This document shows positions 41,001-53,639 of a DNA stretch of 64,000 nt, piece after piece. A program made the translations under genes and the position numbers. The notes below the pieces were generated by a model, which ran no database searches, was not told the DNA's origin, and saw only the letters and a list, made by a program, of their open reading frames with translations. Positions within the stretch are counted from its first letter, which is position 1; the number at the start of each line of letters is the position of its first letter. Source of the stretch: Chamaecrista fasciculata. Its lineage: Eukaryota; Streptophyta; Magnoliopsida; Fabales; Fabaceae. The stretch is from assembly GCA_003254925.1 (NCBI GenBank), contig QANZ01023381.1, positions 1-64,000 on the forward strand, written 5' to 3'.

Positions 41001-44000
41001 TTAAAATTCACTAGTGGAACAATATGATTGATATAAGTAGTTAAGTCAGGAAACATCTGAGAGGACCTTTCTTTCCCAAGGCGACGCGCTAGTTCTTCAG
41101 CCAAGGCTTGACCAGGTGGGTCCCCATCAGTTGCAAGTATAATGCGTGATGCCTATTGGATTAAAAAGACCAAATAAGGAAATCTTTCATTTCAATATAT
41201 TCTTAAAGTAAAAGACAATAGATGACATTTACAGACATCCTTAAGATGATCTTTGCAGTTCCACAGATACTGATACTTCATGTCCTAGCTTCATACAAAA
41301 ACAGGCATCAGATTGAAACATAACAAAAACAGAACCACAAAGAAGATTGACAACATATAAGTAAATAAATACTACTGAACAATATTCACGCTACTTTAGC
41401 TCCACATATACATCATACATAAAACAAAGTGAGAGAAGAAAAAGTGCAACATGATACACTTAGACATTAATAAATCAATCATAACTTCCATAAGCCTTCA
41501 TTTAACAGCATAAGTTTTTAATTTGCCTGAAATAGTCCTCAAAATGGTACCATTCATATGAGGATCAAATAGTTTTTTTAGGCAGATATGTTGATAACTA
41601 TATATCAAATATAAGGAGAGCCTGAACATATTCAAAAGTTTATCTACACATGCACACACATACATAATAATTGAAGAAAACACACCTTGTCCTCAGCTGG
41701 CAACTCCCTTGAGGAGACAGATGGAGGTGCACCATCAGGAACACTCACACAATTGCGAAAGCCAGCTTCTTCCATTGCAAGCTTGTCCATTTCGCCTTCA
41801 ACCTAAAATGCAAAAGCAATAAACTAAGCATACAGCAAAACTTTAGTATAATTTCCTCAGACAGTTAAGGACACATACAATGATAACATCACTCTCGCCC
41901 TCAATATCATCCAATCCATAAAAGATTTTTTCAGTATCTGCTTCCTGAAGCAACAGAACCTTAAAAAGTGAGTATATAAGTATATAACATCTATAAAATC
42001 ATGAATTTATATATATATATATTAACATGATGCTACAAACATAAAGACTGTTGGATCATAAAATTGAAAAATAACTGAATATTGCTGGAAAAGAAAAATA
42101 ATTGATGGAATAGAAAAAGAATAACAAAGTTATAGGATGAAACATTTGGTTATAGTATCAACAATTGCTTATACCTGCCAAAAGTTCTTGTTGATGTCCC
42201 GATACTTGCAACTAACCAGAGCTCCATGACGACGATATGTAAATGCAATAACAACAATCTACCAAAACCATATTACAGAAATCAGAAGCAAGGCAGATCA
42301 GTAACTTGTAGAGTAAAATGGTTGAGATGGGACACTAGCTAAAGAGAATGATAAATATATCTTATTTCCAATGTCGTTGATAATTTAAATAAATTATCAG
42401 ACTTGAGTAGCTAATTTATTTATGAGTAGAACACTAAGTTGTTTTGAATAGACATGAACTGTCAATTTGTTATTTTCATTTTCTTGGCCTCAAATTAGGC
42501 GAAAACTGATAGCAAAAAATTGAGAAAAACCATAGTATGTGGCATGAAGCACTTTCTACTTTCTAGGAAACAAAACCAACCTCCAATTTATTACTTTCTT
42601 TCCTACATTAATGGAATAAATTTTCATGACCATCAGTATTAATTTATAAATTACATATGGATACCAGAACGCATAATGTACACAGAGCAAAGATACACAG
42701 ATTGCCATATTCATAATTGCTTTATAACAAAAAAACTATCATGTTCAGTAACTGGATCATTGTTAAATAAATATAATCTCTAGTTGTTAAATATATATAA
42801 TCTCTATACTACTCAATCTAAGCTCTTAAGCTTCCTCCTTGTTTACCAGCCAGCATCAAGAGCTACCTATAATTTCCCCTATTTAGAACGTACCTGATCA
42901 TTGTACACTCTCTGCTTAACACCATTTCTTTGCAGAGTCTCTACAGAAATCAACCTCTCTGCGAAGTAAGAACGCAGCTGAAATTGGGCAAACAAAGTTG
43001 TGTTCACTATATTGCAAGGAAAAAAGCTAAACTTGCTAGCAGTGTAGTTGAAAAAATATAAAAAGCATGAATTCTATAGAGCATGATATGCTAGCATGTT
43101 AGACATTAGCAATCAATTTAATGACCATGGTTTCATAAAGACTCGGCTGATATCATCATGTAGGTAGAATGAACAAGATACTCAAATTGAGTTCAATGTA
43201 ACAAGAAAAATGTATAACAACCTTCTATCCAAAAAAAAAAAGCATAATAATTATTATGCATAGCAACAATAATAGACCATTGCAACAAACCATAATATCT
43301 CATGAAATTGAAATCATGCTACTCTCATATTTACATAAAACTTGTGGATAGAGATTAGAATGAGAAACACTTAAAATAGAAAGAATACAACACATATTGA
43401 AATAGTTCAAGGCAATATTAATAAACAATTAGATTCCATCGAACGCACACTAACAAAGAGTAATAATGCATTCAGCTTTACAAAGCAATATACTAAGCCA
43501 TGGTCAACATGTGACTGGCCATGAACCAATATTTGCACAATTAAGATAATAGCACCTATAAAGTTTAATAGAGCAGGGACAACATCAGAAACATGAAATT
43601 TATTAACCTCATCACAAAGTGGTTCTAGCCTCAATTCTGACTCTGTAAGTTCTCTTTTTTTCTTTGGTTTGGTTACTTGGTTCATTCTTCCATATGATGA
43701 ACTGGTACCAGCATAGGCCTACAATAGAAAGTGGAGCTGACTCACACATCCAACTGCAGGTTATGGCATAAATGAAATACTTTAAAAGTGGAAATTATCT
43801 AACCTTTGTGCTGCCTTTCCATCCACATTTTCCACGGAAGCATGTCCATAAAGCAGCCCCTCTGAAAAACTCAAAAATTGTCAGAATTAAATTAAGCTGA
43901 AGTGTAATCTGCATAAAAGAAAAACTGAGGAATAATCTTATATGAAAATGAGAAGCAACAGACCCATCATCTGTAATGAAAAGAGATAGGCTCCTTTCTT

Positions 44001-45306
44001 CTGAATCACCACCATGGCACTAAAACACACAAGATGAGTATCAAATTATACATAAGAAACTGAGTACTGACCACAAAAAAATCAGGTTTGAACCTCATTG
44101 AGACAAAAAATGCACCATCCAATAGAGCATCTACATCAGATACAATGGTTTACACTTTCATGTAAGCCCAAAACACTACTCTAAGAATAGAGCAACCAGA
44201 AAAGATGAACATAAAAGGTAAGTTAAGGTCGCAGAATATATTTAAGCGCTGGGCATTTTCTTTGTTTTACATACGTTTACATAAATAGGGGATTGTCATT
44301 TTTATCAGTATAATTAAGTAACGTTATTTCAATTAAGTTACTCTTTCACATAATTACATTATATAAAATTATTTTAAGTCTTTTCAATACCTATATGAAA
44401 AGAGAAAGACTGTGTTTCTTATAAATCTTCTAGGACAAAATTCAAACAGATACATACCCAATATATCAACCAAATAACAAACACATAACACATGGCAAAA
44501 ATATAGTAATGTCGCTATTTGAGACGAAATCCCAAAAGTTATGGTCACTAACGCCTAATTCTGATCATTCAACGGGCAGTGATTTAAAAGATCTTTTTTG
44601 AGCTGATATATACTTTCCAGTGTGCCCAAAAAGAAAATTTCAAAGAAAGAAACAACAGACAAAAAAACTACATCATGATAATCTTCTTGATGGATAAGAA
44701 GCCACACTGACTTATAATCAGTAGCAGCTATGTTATTTTAGTTTTACATTAATATACTAACACAACGGTTAATCATCTCTACATGTACAGTTTCAGCCAT
44801 TTAAGGGGAGGATTTGACAAAAGAAAGGAAACCAATACATTTGGACAAAGCAAGTGGTTGTATTGCCCCGGTACCAATTCTTCACTTTCGATTCCAAGGT
44901 CCTCCAATTTCCCTTTCAGAATCTTGAATTCCGTCTCGGACACAATACCTTCCTCGGGGCTCTCCAAATGAACTTCAGGAACGAAGTCAGTTACAAAAAA
45001 GTTCATCTGGTTCTTTTCCCAAAACAAGGTGAATAACAAGAAGAACTTACCTGGTCTAGGGATACTGGCATGAGAAGTATACGAATAACCATTGGTCCCG
45101 AGAGAAAATGAACGAACATTTAACATAGGTTTTAAAGAAAACCCAGTAAAGACGAGCTTCTGGGAGTGGAAAATATGCCTTTGAGATGAAAAACTTGCCA
45201 ACTTTAAAGATGAAAAATGGAATAAGTTTTGGGCGCCCATGGGACGGAAATTTGAAGACAAAGGAGAGAGTCTGTGAAGTAGCCTGTGATGGCGAAGAAG
45301 ACGCAT
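35050..45306 (-). CDS. TWINKLE: Organellar DNA primase-helicase TWINKLE, 21 exons
   Basis: This is a plant organelle primase-helicase. Exons: 45306-45051, 44972-44839, 44019-43964, 43861-43804, 43718-43608, 42977-42894, 42258-42175, 41944-41879, 41802-41686, 41284-41237, 41152-41067, 40744-40684, 40262-40080, 39695-39564, 39195-39134, 38221-38138, 36376-36245, 35997-35901, 35788-35654, 35556-35489, 35137-35050. All have GT-AG borders and phases close to 713 codons plus stop, close to the Arabidopsis length. The Arg-rich N-terminus fits a mitochondrial/plastid presequence. Primase part: CPNC (128-131) with CFRGKC (156-161) as zinc site; TOPRIM EGEMDKL (285-291) and TDGD (346-349). RecA helicase: Walker A GVPNSGKS (459-466), Walker B-like LVIDPYNEL, and HVWFVAHPRQ. 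The zinc cysteines lost in animal TWINKLE are intact, so primase activity is predicted. The C-terminus has three SGK repeats. Confidence 0.95.
37749..37799. repeat. G-rich/GA microsatellite in TWINKLE intron 16
   Basis: A G run is followed by about ten GA units, inside the long intron between exons ending 38138 and starting 36376. It is likely polymorphic. Confidence 0.85.
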
Positions 45307-45737
45307 GTCTCAGTGAAGATATCAATGTCGTCGTCCGGTGACACTAACTGTGACTTCGTCTTCCACTTGTATCAGCATGGCAGGCAAGAGCTCCTTCATG
45401 GGCTAAGAGGGTAAAGAAAAAAAAAAAAAGGGTTTAAGGGTGTCCCTTCAATTTCTTCGTTTCCTGTGCCGCAAAACCAAACAAAAGGCGCCTTCGTCCC
45501 CCAATCACATTTTCCCTCTTCTTTCAGCTAACATTTCACTAGAATTACAATCCTGCACATGAAAATTACATTAACACCCCAACCATTTAGGTATTTGACG
45601 TTGTTGCTATGGTTAGTTTGTTACTTGTCAGAATAGTCCCTGGTTTAACTTTTTTAATTTCAAATTAGATCAAATATTTCACCGAATATGCGAGAAATAA
45701 GAAAAGATAGAGAAAATCAAATAAAAAGAAGGTCTAA
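45307..45737. other. TWINKLE upstream region
   Basis: The 5' flank of TWINKLE (- strand), with an A run at 45417-45430. No clear TATA box was seen. There is no other coding signal before the TIR element begins. Confidence 0.4.
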
Positions 45738-46420
45738 GTGCGAATTTGATCTTGTAACTTTGCTCCAGGTCCCAAATCAGTCTTATATCTTTTTTTGTCT
45801 CGAATTTGGTCATGTATCTTTGCTCCAGGTCCTAAATCACTCCTATATCTTTTTTTGTCTCAGTTTTTGTCCCATATATTTTGAAAACCTCCCACTGTTA
45901 GTCCTCCGTCCATTTTAAATTACAGTTTAGTCTTGAAAACTTCAAGTCCCTTTCACTTTAGTCCCTGACTATCAAAATGAAAGTGAAAGATCATCCCTGA
46001 AGATTCTCAAACCTTACATCTTGGTCCCTAATCTATAGATTCTTCATGAAATAGAATATAAATGCAAAAACAACACAAATTAAAGCAAATGACAAATGGA
46101 CCAAAAGTAAAAATGCATAAAATTTAAAACCAACCGGAAAACGTACGAAAATCGCCGAGAAACTCAATAACTCATCCAAAAACTCCAATCCTCACTGAAA
46201 TCCCACTCAAATAATCGCTCTCAAATGCTTTAAGAAAGAATTTTCGAAAATCCAAACTTTCTCCTATCACCTCCCTCAAAAGTTTTAATATTCGAAAATT
46301 ATTTCTTAAAGCATTTGAGGGTGATTATTTAAGTGAAATTTCTGTGAAGATTGGGGTTTTTGGATGAGTTCTTGAGTTTCTCAGCGATTTCCGTACGTTT
46401 TCCGGCGAGCTTGGGGCATT
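45738..46420. mobile_element. Truncated relative of the 54531 TIR element
   Basis: It begins GTCTAAGTGCGAATTTG and tracks the element at 54531-55561 through CTCCCACTGTTAGTCCT and the CTTTAGTCCCTGACTATC stretch, into the central palindrome around TCAAATGCTTTAAGAAAG. It stops after CCGTACGTTTTCCGG, so the right-hand arm is missing. No target-site duplication is therefore present. Confidence 0.65.
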
Positions 46421-46627
46421 TTATAATTCGAAAATTATAATTAATTTTAAATTTAAATTCAAGTAAAATACAACTATCATAAAATTAGAAAGAAACCTAA
46501 TATTTCTAATAAAATACTTAATGAAATAAATATTTTGCAAAAAATAAAATATGTTAATTTACTAAAAAAAATATACATGAATAAATTTAAAAGTAATGCA
46601 TTTAAACCATTATTTTATAATACTTAG

Positions 46628-47165
46628 GGTCCGTTTGGTAGGAGGGAATTTGGATTTACAATGTAAAATGACACAGAGTCCAATACTTTCAAGTGTTTGG
46701 TATGACAATTTGGGCTTTGTAAAGTGGATTACAATGTAAAGGCATTTATATTACATAGGTCATTTTTCTTTACTTCACATTTTTTATGTAATCCTAATTT
46801 GCCCCTTTCACTCCCATCTCATCTTCTTCCTCTTTGATGAAATCGAGACGGCAGCGGACGCCAGACGACATCGACGGCAGTCGTGGACGGCGGCGACGGT
46901 GGTCGTGGACAGCAGCGACGGTGGCTGTGGACGGCGGTGGACGACGATGATGGACGGTGGCGGCGGTGGCCTTGTGGTGATTGTGGGAAGGGCATTTTTG
47001 TCATTTTCTTTTTATATCTATTTTACTTTCCCTCCCATACCTTTTTATACCAAACACTTTAAATTTTTACCTACTTTACATTCTTTCAACTACTTTCTTT
47101 TCTCTCATAATTTTTTCATTGTAAAACACTTTACTTTACCTACCTAAATAGGTACCAAACGGAGA
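46628..47165. mobile_element. GGGTCCGTTTGGTA-ended element
   Basis: The left end GGGTCCGTTTGGTA is mirrored by TACCAAACGG at 47152-47161, with inner phrases such as GTGTTTGGTATGAC and ATACCAAACACTTT also inverted. The central 46840-46985 is a GGC/GAC-rich stretch that looks like a captured or expanded fragment and encodes nothing recognisable. Superfamily unresolved (PIF/Harbinger or hAT); the right terminus is eroded. Confidence 0.55.
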
Positions 47166-47272
47166 AATGATACCAAAGTTATATGTTTTCTTGGATCTTG
47201 TTTTTCATTTTGTTATCAACCTCTCCCTTAAAAGAGAAGAAAGAAGAAGCTCATATCTCATTTTATTTAATA

Positions 47273-48570
47273 GGCCAAAGTCCTATTTTGGTCTCACAGT
47301 TATGCTTCATGTTTCAAATTGATCCCTCAATTATTTTTCGTTCCATATTGGTCCCTCATTTTTTCAAAATTTGACAAAGTTGCTCCCTCAAACGTTTTTC
47401 ATCCATTTTTCCGTTAAAAAAAAAAGATAAAATTGATTTTCAACTCCTAAAAATTTAAATTTTTACATTAAAGACTTTTTTCTCTATAATGAAACTAAAA
47501 TATAAGAAAGAAAAAAAAAATTGAGGGATTTTGGTTTATTTCAAGAAAAAAAAAAACCCTCTCCCTCTCTGCTTTCTCTCTCGTCTCTCTCTTCTCTCTA
47601 ACTCAAATAGTCATTTTCCTTCTTCTTCTCGCCTACGCCGGCTGCCGCCACTGCCTCTGCCTCCGTCCTCGGTGCCACCTTGTGTTTTCCGGCGACTTTC
47701 ATGATCAATCCCTGCTGCTTTTCTGAATTCTCCCCTTTCGCTTCCTTCTTCTTCGCCGAACTCAACCCTAACGACGTCGCCGTTGTCAGAGTTACCAACA
47801 CGAGCGAATCCTTCCCCTCACTATTGCTTCGCCTAATCAGATCCAGAAGCTTCCACGGCTTCGACGGTGGTGACGATCCTACCGATTTGCTCCTCTTGTC
47901 TGTGCTCGGTGACGATTTGGCCGAATTGTTTGGAGTCCAGATTTCCCAAAATGGGGCATTCATGCTCTCATTGCTGCGCATAACAAATTTCCCACCTCTT
48001 CCAATTAAATTTGTCCATTTCTTACGAATTTAGTAGTAACAATATAAAGGAAAAGATTCACAACTACAGTTCCATATTATTTCTATCCTTTAAAATTAAC
48101 AAAATTAGTTCAATTTGAAATTGATTTATTCAAATCCCACCCTTCCGATTTTGCAATTCACAACTACAGTTCCATATTCTTTCTATCCTTCAATTCGAAG
48201 AATGGGGTCAATTCGTTTGCAAAAGAATGGGGTTGGGTTGTGGACTGGATTTCTGGTGAGAGAGAGACAAGAGAGAGGAGAGAGAGAGGGGTTTTTTTTT
48301 TGAAATAAACCAAAATTCTCTAATTATTTCTTCTTTTTTACATTTTGATTATATTATAGAGAAAAAGGTCCTTAATGTAAAAATTAAAACCTTTATGAGT
48401 TAAAAATCAATTTTATCTTTTTTTTTTAACGGAAAAATGGATGAAAAACGTTTGAGGGACAAACTTTGCCAAATTTTGGAAAACTGATGGACCAATATGG
48501 AACGAAAAATAATCGAAGGACCAATTTGGATCATGGAGCATAACTGAGATACCAAAATAAAACTTTGGCC
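47273..48570. mobile_element. Pack-MULE-like element, 1298 bp, exact 9-bp TSD
   Basis: Ends are GGCCAAAGTCCTATTTTGG and ACCAAAATAAAACTTTGGCC, with arms of more than 200 bases (AACGTTTTTCATCCATTTTT pairs with its inverse near 48430). The direct repeat TATTTAATA flanks it exactly at 47264-47272 and 48571-48579. The interior 47600-48000 is clearly GC-richer and resembles a host gene fragment. These features together fit a Mutator-like element that picked up gene sequence. Confidence 0.8.
47598..47981 (-). pseudogene. DUF1645-like gene fragment carried by the element
   Basis: An open frame of 127 codons shows FWEIWTPNNSAKSS, then SKPWKLLDLIRRSNSEGKDS and later IMKVAGKHK. This order matches plant DUF1645 proteins, which have a WTPK-like motif, then RWKxRDLxxRSxSxGK, then KVAGK. 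The family's C-terminal RRSYLPY block is absent, so the fragment covers only the middle of a gene. It starts within the inverted arm region and is entirely inside a transposable element, so it is probably not a normal gene. Whether it is transcribed is unknown. Confidence 0.6.
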
Positions 48571-48804
48571 TATTTAATATTATATTATAATTTTTATTTT
48601 CATATATTATTTTAAAATAAAATTTTCTATATTTTTTATAATTTAAAAAAAAAAAGATTTACACTCTCTCTGAAGCGTACAAAGCCCACTAAATAATTTA
48701 TTGGATCATGTCTTTCATGTTCTTAGTTTATGAAATAATTTGGATTCTGAAAATTTGTTAGCGACTTCGGTGGCAAATGGAAATAAGGGAAAAAAAAAAT
48801 AGAA

Positions 48805-49181
48805 GGCAAAAGCACCAATTTTGTCCCCAAACTTTACATTTGTTATCAATTTTCTCCCCAATCTTTTTTTGCTGTCAATTTCGTCCTCAATCTTTCACAT
48901 TTCTGTCAATTTTATCCTTTGACTAACTTCTTTTTATAAATTAACGACAAAGTGTATCCTGTTTTTCAATCTGAGTTAGGATTGAAGTTTCTTTTTCTAT
49001 CAGTTTTATATTATATATCGTTAGCCACATAGATTCTATCGTTAATATTTGACTAAAGTAAGAGCAAACGATAAAATTGAAAAAAATGTGAAAAATTGGG
49101 GACAAAATTGACAACAAAAAAAGATTGGGGACGAAATTGAAAGCAAGTGTAAAGTTTGGGGACAAAATGTGTACTTTTGCC
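48805..49181. mobile_element. 377-bp GGCAAAAG-type TIR element
   Basis: It starts GGCAAAAGCACCAATTTTG and ends ACAAAATGTGTACTTTTGCC. Flanks AAAATAGAA (48796-48804) and AAAGTAGAA (49182-49190) match at 8 of 9 positions. It is the best preserved member of the family at 8349-8716 and 34055-34380. Confidence 0.75.
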
Positions 49182-49450
49182 AAAGTAGAATGTCCGAGTA
49201 ATGTTTATCAAAGTATCGATGCAATAAACCAGAATAAGATACATGCAAATACACTAGGAGCATATTTTTCAAACAGAAATTTATACATATAAGCTGACAA
49301 TTTAGATAAACAAGTCTACATTTTTCTTTCGGAGATTATATATAGACCTGCTTCAACCTAAAGGTTGATTCATAATTACATAAAAGGTTTCCATACAAAA
49401 ATGCTGTACAAAGATCATCAGCGGTGAACATTTTAAGACTTGATGAATAG

Positions 49451-51875
49451 TCATCTAACACTTGGAGAAGTTTTCTTCAGTTTTGGAACCTTGAAGTTGG
49501 AAGACAACAGTTTTGGAGTATCCGAGACAGTGATATCAGGACTTCCTTTCCTCTTCAAGTTTCTAATTTTCTGGACAAAAAGATAATCATCAAGAAAATA
49601 AGTAAGTGATGAGGAACAGCTCATCACTCAATTCTATGATTTCATCTGGTTCTTTGAAATCCAACTTGGAGGTGCACGCAAGGCTTCCATGTTCATTTCA
49701 TGAATTAATAATAGACAGTACTGTATAGTCTATAATAGCATATCTTTTATTCACCTCATCTCAGATGTTGGTGTTTGTGTTAAGGTTATTTTACTTAGTA
49801 CTTACATGCACCCAATCTCAGGGCACAAAAACCCAAGTTCTAAATTAGTGGTTGTGTAAAACAGAGAAACATTAATTGATGATTGTTCCAGCAAAAGGCC
49901 ATGAATAAAATGAAGTTAGAAGTATTGATCTTTGATCCCATTAATCCCTATAGGCCACGTATCACCAATATATATAAAAGAATAAGCAACTAGTAAATTC
50001 ATTCAGAAAATAGGGTCACACTGGAGATAGAACAGAATAAGATACCTTATGAGATTCAGTTGCAGGATCAGGGGAACAAGGAGCAATTATTTCCTTTTTC
50101 AAGGTGATATTGCTTCTACCCCTTCTGATTTCTGTGCCTCCCATGTCAGAAGTTTTTGTTCCTGCTGTGCAAGGATTTGAAATTGGTGTCACTTGAGTGT
50201 TCATAGACTTCCTTAATGATTCCAATTCAACTGATAGTCTTGATATTTCTTCATCCAGTCCTTTTTTATCAACCTCCATTGAAGCCACTTCCCTTTCTAA
50301 CTGTGAAATTTTATCATCCTTTTCACCATTTCCTGACTGCAATTGCTCCAACCTGGAAATAAGTTTCTCTATTTTCTCATTGGCCCGTGCTACTTCAGAT
50401 TGCTTGCTTGTTAATTCATTAATGTAGTTTTTCTCCATTACATTATACTGATTCCACAAGGATTTCTTTTCAGCCAAGAGTACTGATACCTCAGAATCTT
50501 TTTCCGAAGAAAGTTTATCATATTCTTCTTTTAACAGCCTTAATTCATCAATTAATTTCTCGGGAGACATTTCTTCTTCCACCATTGTTGCCATGGACTT
50601 TTTCTCACTATCCTTGGTTCCTTTCTCGCTCTTGTCAGTTTTCACAAAGATTTTTCCTTCATCCTGCTGCAGAGTGGATACTTGTCAAAGTGAAATGCTT
50701 AAACAAAATCAAAAAATTAAAAATATATAAAATGCTTACGTACTTCTCCACTTGAGGATTTATGGGAAAGGTATTCAAACCAACTTCTAAAATCTGCCAA
50801 CTCATCCTCAGTGTGTTCTGAAATAACAGAATAGAAACGATCAGCTTTTCCTAATTGCAGACTGAAAAATTTTTAAGAGTCCCCTAGAGTCTAAATTCAT
50901 TGAAACTCTATTGAGCTGCAGAAAAGAAGACAAGATTTTTATATCATACAGCAGCTTATTATAAATTCACTTGCCATCAGGCTATCTGAAAGTAATCATC
51001 CTGCCCGCAGGACCTTAATAATTGACATGACACTCGTTTTACAGACCATATGAACTTGTTCATGCTTTGGGAATTGTGATTTTAACCTTGATACCATGCA
51101 AATAATACCAGTCTAAGGTTAGTGAGCATGCATGTTTAGATATCTGTTGCAGTAAGTCGTCTTCTCCCACCTCAGATCATGAGTTTTTGCTTTGAGAGCC
51201 CACAGAGAAAAAACAAATATTTAAGAAAGTAAATTTCTACACTACACTGACCAAAAAGTGATAATAATAAACCAAAGCACCATTCGTTCTTCATGCTTAA
51301 TGCTTAACTGAACAAATAAAACTTTGTGTTCCTTGAAAGGCGAACATTGATTAAGAAAGTGTCTAATTAGTATCAAATAGAAGTGTAGTTATAACCCCCA
51401 AAAAAAAGAAGGAAGGAAGAAAACGCTCTTGTTTTTATACGGCAAGTTTCACTAAAGACACCAATGCTACCAAAATGCGCGAAGAAAAACAGACACTGAC
51501 CTAAAATCCATTTAAGAACAGAAGCCTCTCTATGTTTAGAACCAAGCATCAAGTCTGCCTTCGCCGCCTCGACCAAGCGTTTCTTCTCCTCGGATATTAA
51601 AATGCCCTTCATCTAAAGAATAACCCCAAATTAAAAATAAGAAGAGGAGGAATAAAATTCTTAAAACCCTAATAGAGAAACTGGCAGAAAAAGAATCTGA
51701 AATAAAATACCTCAGAGATCTGAGCCTCGTAAAGACTGGTATCAGAAGCCCATCGATCATTTTGAATTGTGATACACTTTTGAAGCGATTCGCGGTCTTT
51801 GAGTAGGGATTGAATCTGGTTCTGCTGGGCTCGTAACATTTGAACCAGGTTACTAAAGATGTTCTCCCAACGCAT
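49451..51875 (-). CDS. Plant coiled-coil protein, five exons, function unknown
   Basis: Exons are 51875-51711, 51612-51501, 50817-50744, 50666-50046 and 49570-49451, giving 363 residues with consistent phases. The start MRWENIFSNLV was chosen over an upstream in-frame ATG at 51947 because the latter adds a proline-rich stretch of unlikely origin. The N-terminal third is helical (MLRAQQNQIQSLLKDRESLQ), followed by FRSWFEYLSHKSSSGE. The large exon 4 encodes a long coiled coil (heptads from about residue 140 to 270). The C-terminus is basic (RNLKRKGSPD, KVPKLKKTSPSVR) and nuclear-looking. Similar plant proteins are sometimes labelled RNase P P38-like; I cannot support that function here. Exon 4 has two possible acceptors three bases apart (CAGCAG). 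Confidence 0.88.
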
Positions 51876-51947
51876 TGTGCAGAAGATGAAGAGTCGAGGA
51901 GGAGGAGGAAGATGAAGGAAAGGGTTTCGCCGTTTCAACTCTCTCAC

Positions 51948-53124
51948 CCTCAGTAGAAGGAAACAAAATATGACCGTTGTCCGTTCAAGTGCCTGGCAAA
52001 AATTCTTGGATTGAATCTCTAACCATTTACGAAAGTTTATTTTTATCTTTTTTAAAAAAAAATAGTATAAACTGATATGGTCATTGTGGTGTCAGAAATT
52101 TTTTTTTGGCCGAAAAATTATGGTGTCAGAATTGAAATCCTTATATACCTTGATTTTAGTCTTAAATATTCCAAAATTTTCATATTGATGTTAAATATTG
52201 CTATTTAATTTCATTTTAGTCATAAATTAGTGAACACAGTTATATCTCATTTAAAATTCGAATGTAATGAGTCTAGGTTACGTGTTTATTTTGATGAGTA
52301 CTTTATTTTTTATCTAGTTATTGTCGTAAACAAACAAAGTCAAATTGGATTCTAAAAGTGAACTACTCATTTTACAGACAAACAAGTGAAGTCAATCATA
52401 TCTCTCGTTTCAAATTTGAATATGACGAATTCAATGTCACGTGTTACTCTTAACGAGTCATTTTTCTTTCCACTTAAAATTATCAACAAATGAGATCAAA
52501 TTGTATTTGAAAGTTAGTTTGGGGCCAATTTTTCATAATTTTTTTATTTTTTTATCTCAAACTTACTATTGAGTCTAATTCAATCTCATTAATTGATAAT
52601 ATCCAGGCCAAAAAAAATAATGACATCAATTGAGCGAAAAAGTGACTTTTAAGAAAAAATTCTCGTCAAATTTGAACATGAAACGAGAAAGATATATGAA
52701 ATTTGCTTGTTTGATATTAAAACGAACAACTTACTTTCGGAGTTTGATTTGGCTTTGTTTGTCAATAACTCCAACTAGATAAAGAAAATACTCGTCAAAA
52801 GCAAGATGTAGCCCAGTACTCATCACATTTTAAGAGAGATATCATTATATTTAATAGTTTGAAACCAAAATAAAATTAAAATGCATCATTTACTAATATA
52901 AAATTTTTGAAACATTTAAAATTAAAATAAACTTAAGACAATAACCAATTTGAATATTCAACCAAAGTAAAATAGAATTTGGATAGGAGAGTAAAATAAT
53001 AATATATCATTAATTCCCTTAAATTTCCAGATCAACAAATATTCGTTGCAGGGTAGTGGTGGGGTTTTGCCGATTTGTTCTTGTCGAAATTGACTAAAAA
53101 TTTGATGTGATGTTCAAATTATTT
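51948..53124. other. Decayed repeat sequence upstream of the coiled-coil gene
   Basis: Phrases such as CGAATGTAATGAGTCTAGG and CAACTAGATAAAGAAAATACTC recall the interiors of the GGCCAAAG elements at 7584 and 59298, but no clean ends are found. No gene seen. Confidence 0.45.
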
Positions 53125-53615
53125 TTTTTATAGTAAAAAGAGAGCAACTACAAATTATAATCATAGACATCCCCTAATAGATTCCCATATGTGGGGTGTT
53201 TGGATTGTGACTCAAGAAAGCAATGAGATGAGGAAAATTAAAATCAAAAGCAAAGTTAAAAGATGACCTAATAAAAGGAAGATGAAACTGATTATAAACA
53301 GTAACATAAGACTCAACAAAAGATAAAATAGACCTAATTACTATTGACGGGGAGACTTTGGCACATTTCTAAACAATGTCATTCCTGCACATCCAAAATG
53401 GTAATCCACAAAATATCAAACATTTCCTTGTCTCTCTTCCAACGATGGATCCAACGCAGTAGCCATCGCTGAAAGTGCCCACCTCGAACCTCACTCCTAA
53501 CAGCGAACGACAGCCCAAACCAAACAGCTCTGGCAAAACTACAGCACAAAAACGTGTGCTAGATCGAGTCATCCGTATCACCACAGAAGGGACAAACAAT
53601 ATCACAAATTCAAAT
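53125..53615 (-). pseudogene. LINE ORF2 remnant with zf-RVT motif
   Basis: On the - strand the frame from about 53610 reads CPFCGDTDDSI, stop, HTFLCCSFARAVWFG. This is the zinc-binding region that follows reverse transcriptase in plant LINE ORF2 proteins (CPxC, HxFxxC). The frame continues to about 53390 and is then broken. A T run at 53129-53136 could be the poly(A) tail. No reverse transcriptase part remains. Confidence 0.7.
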
Positions 53616-53639
53616 TAAATTTATATATTTGTTTTAAAA

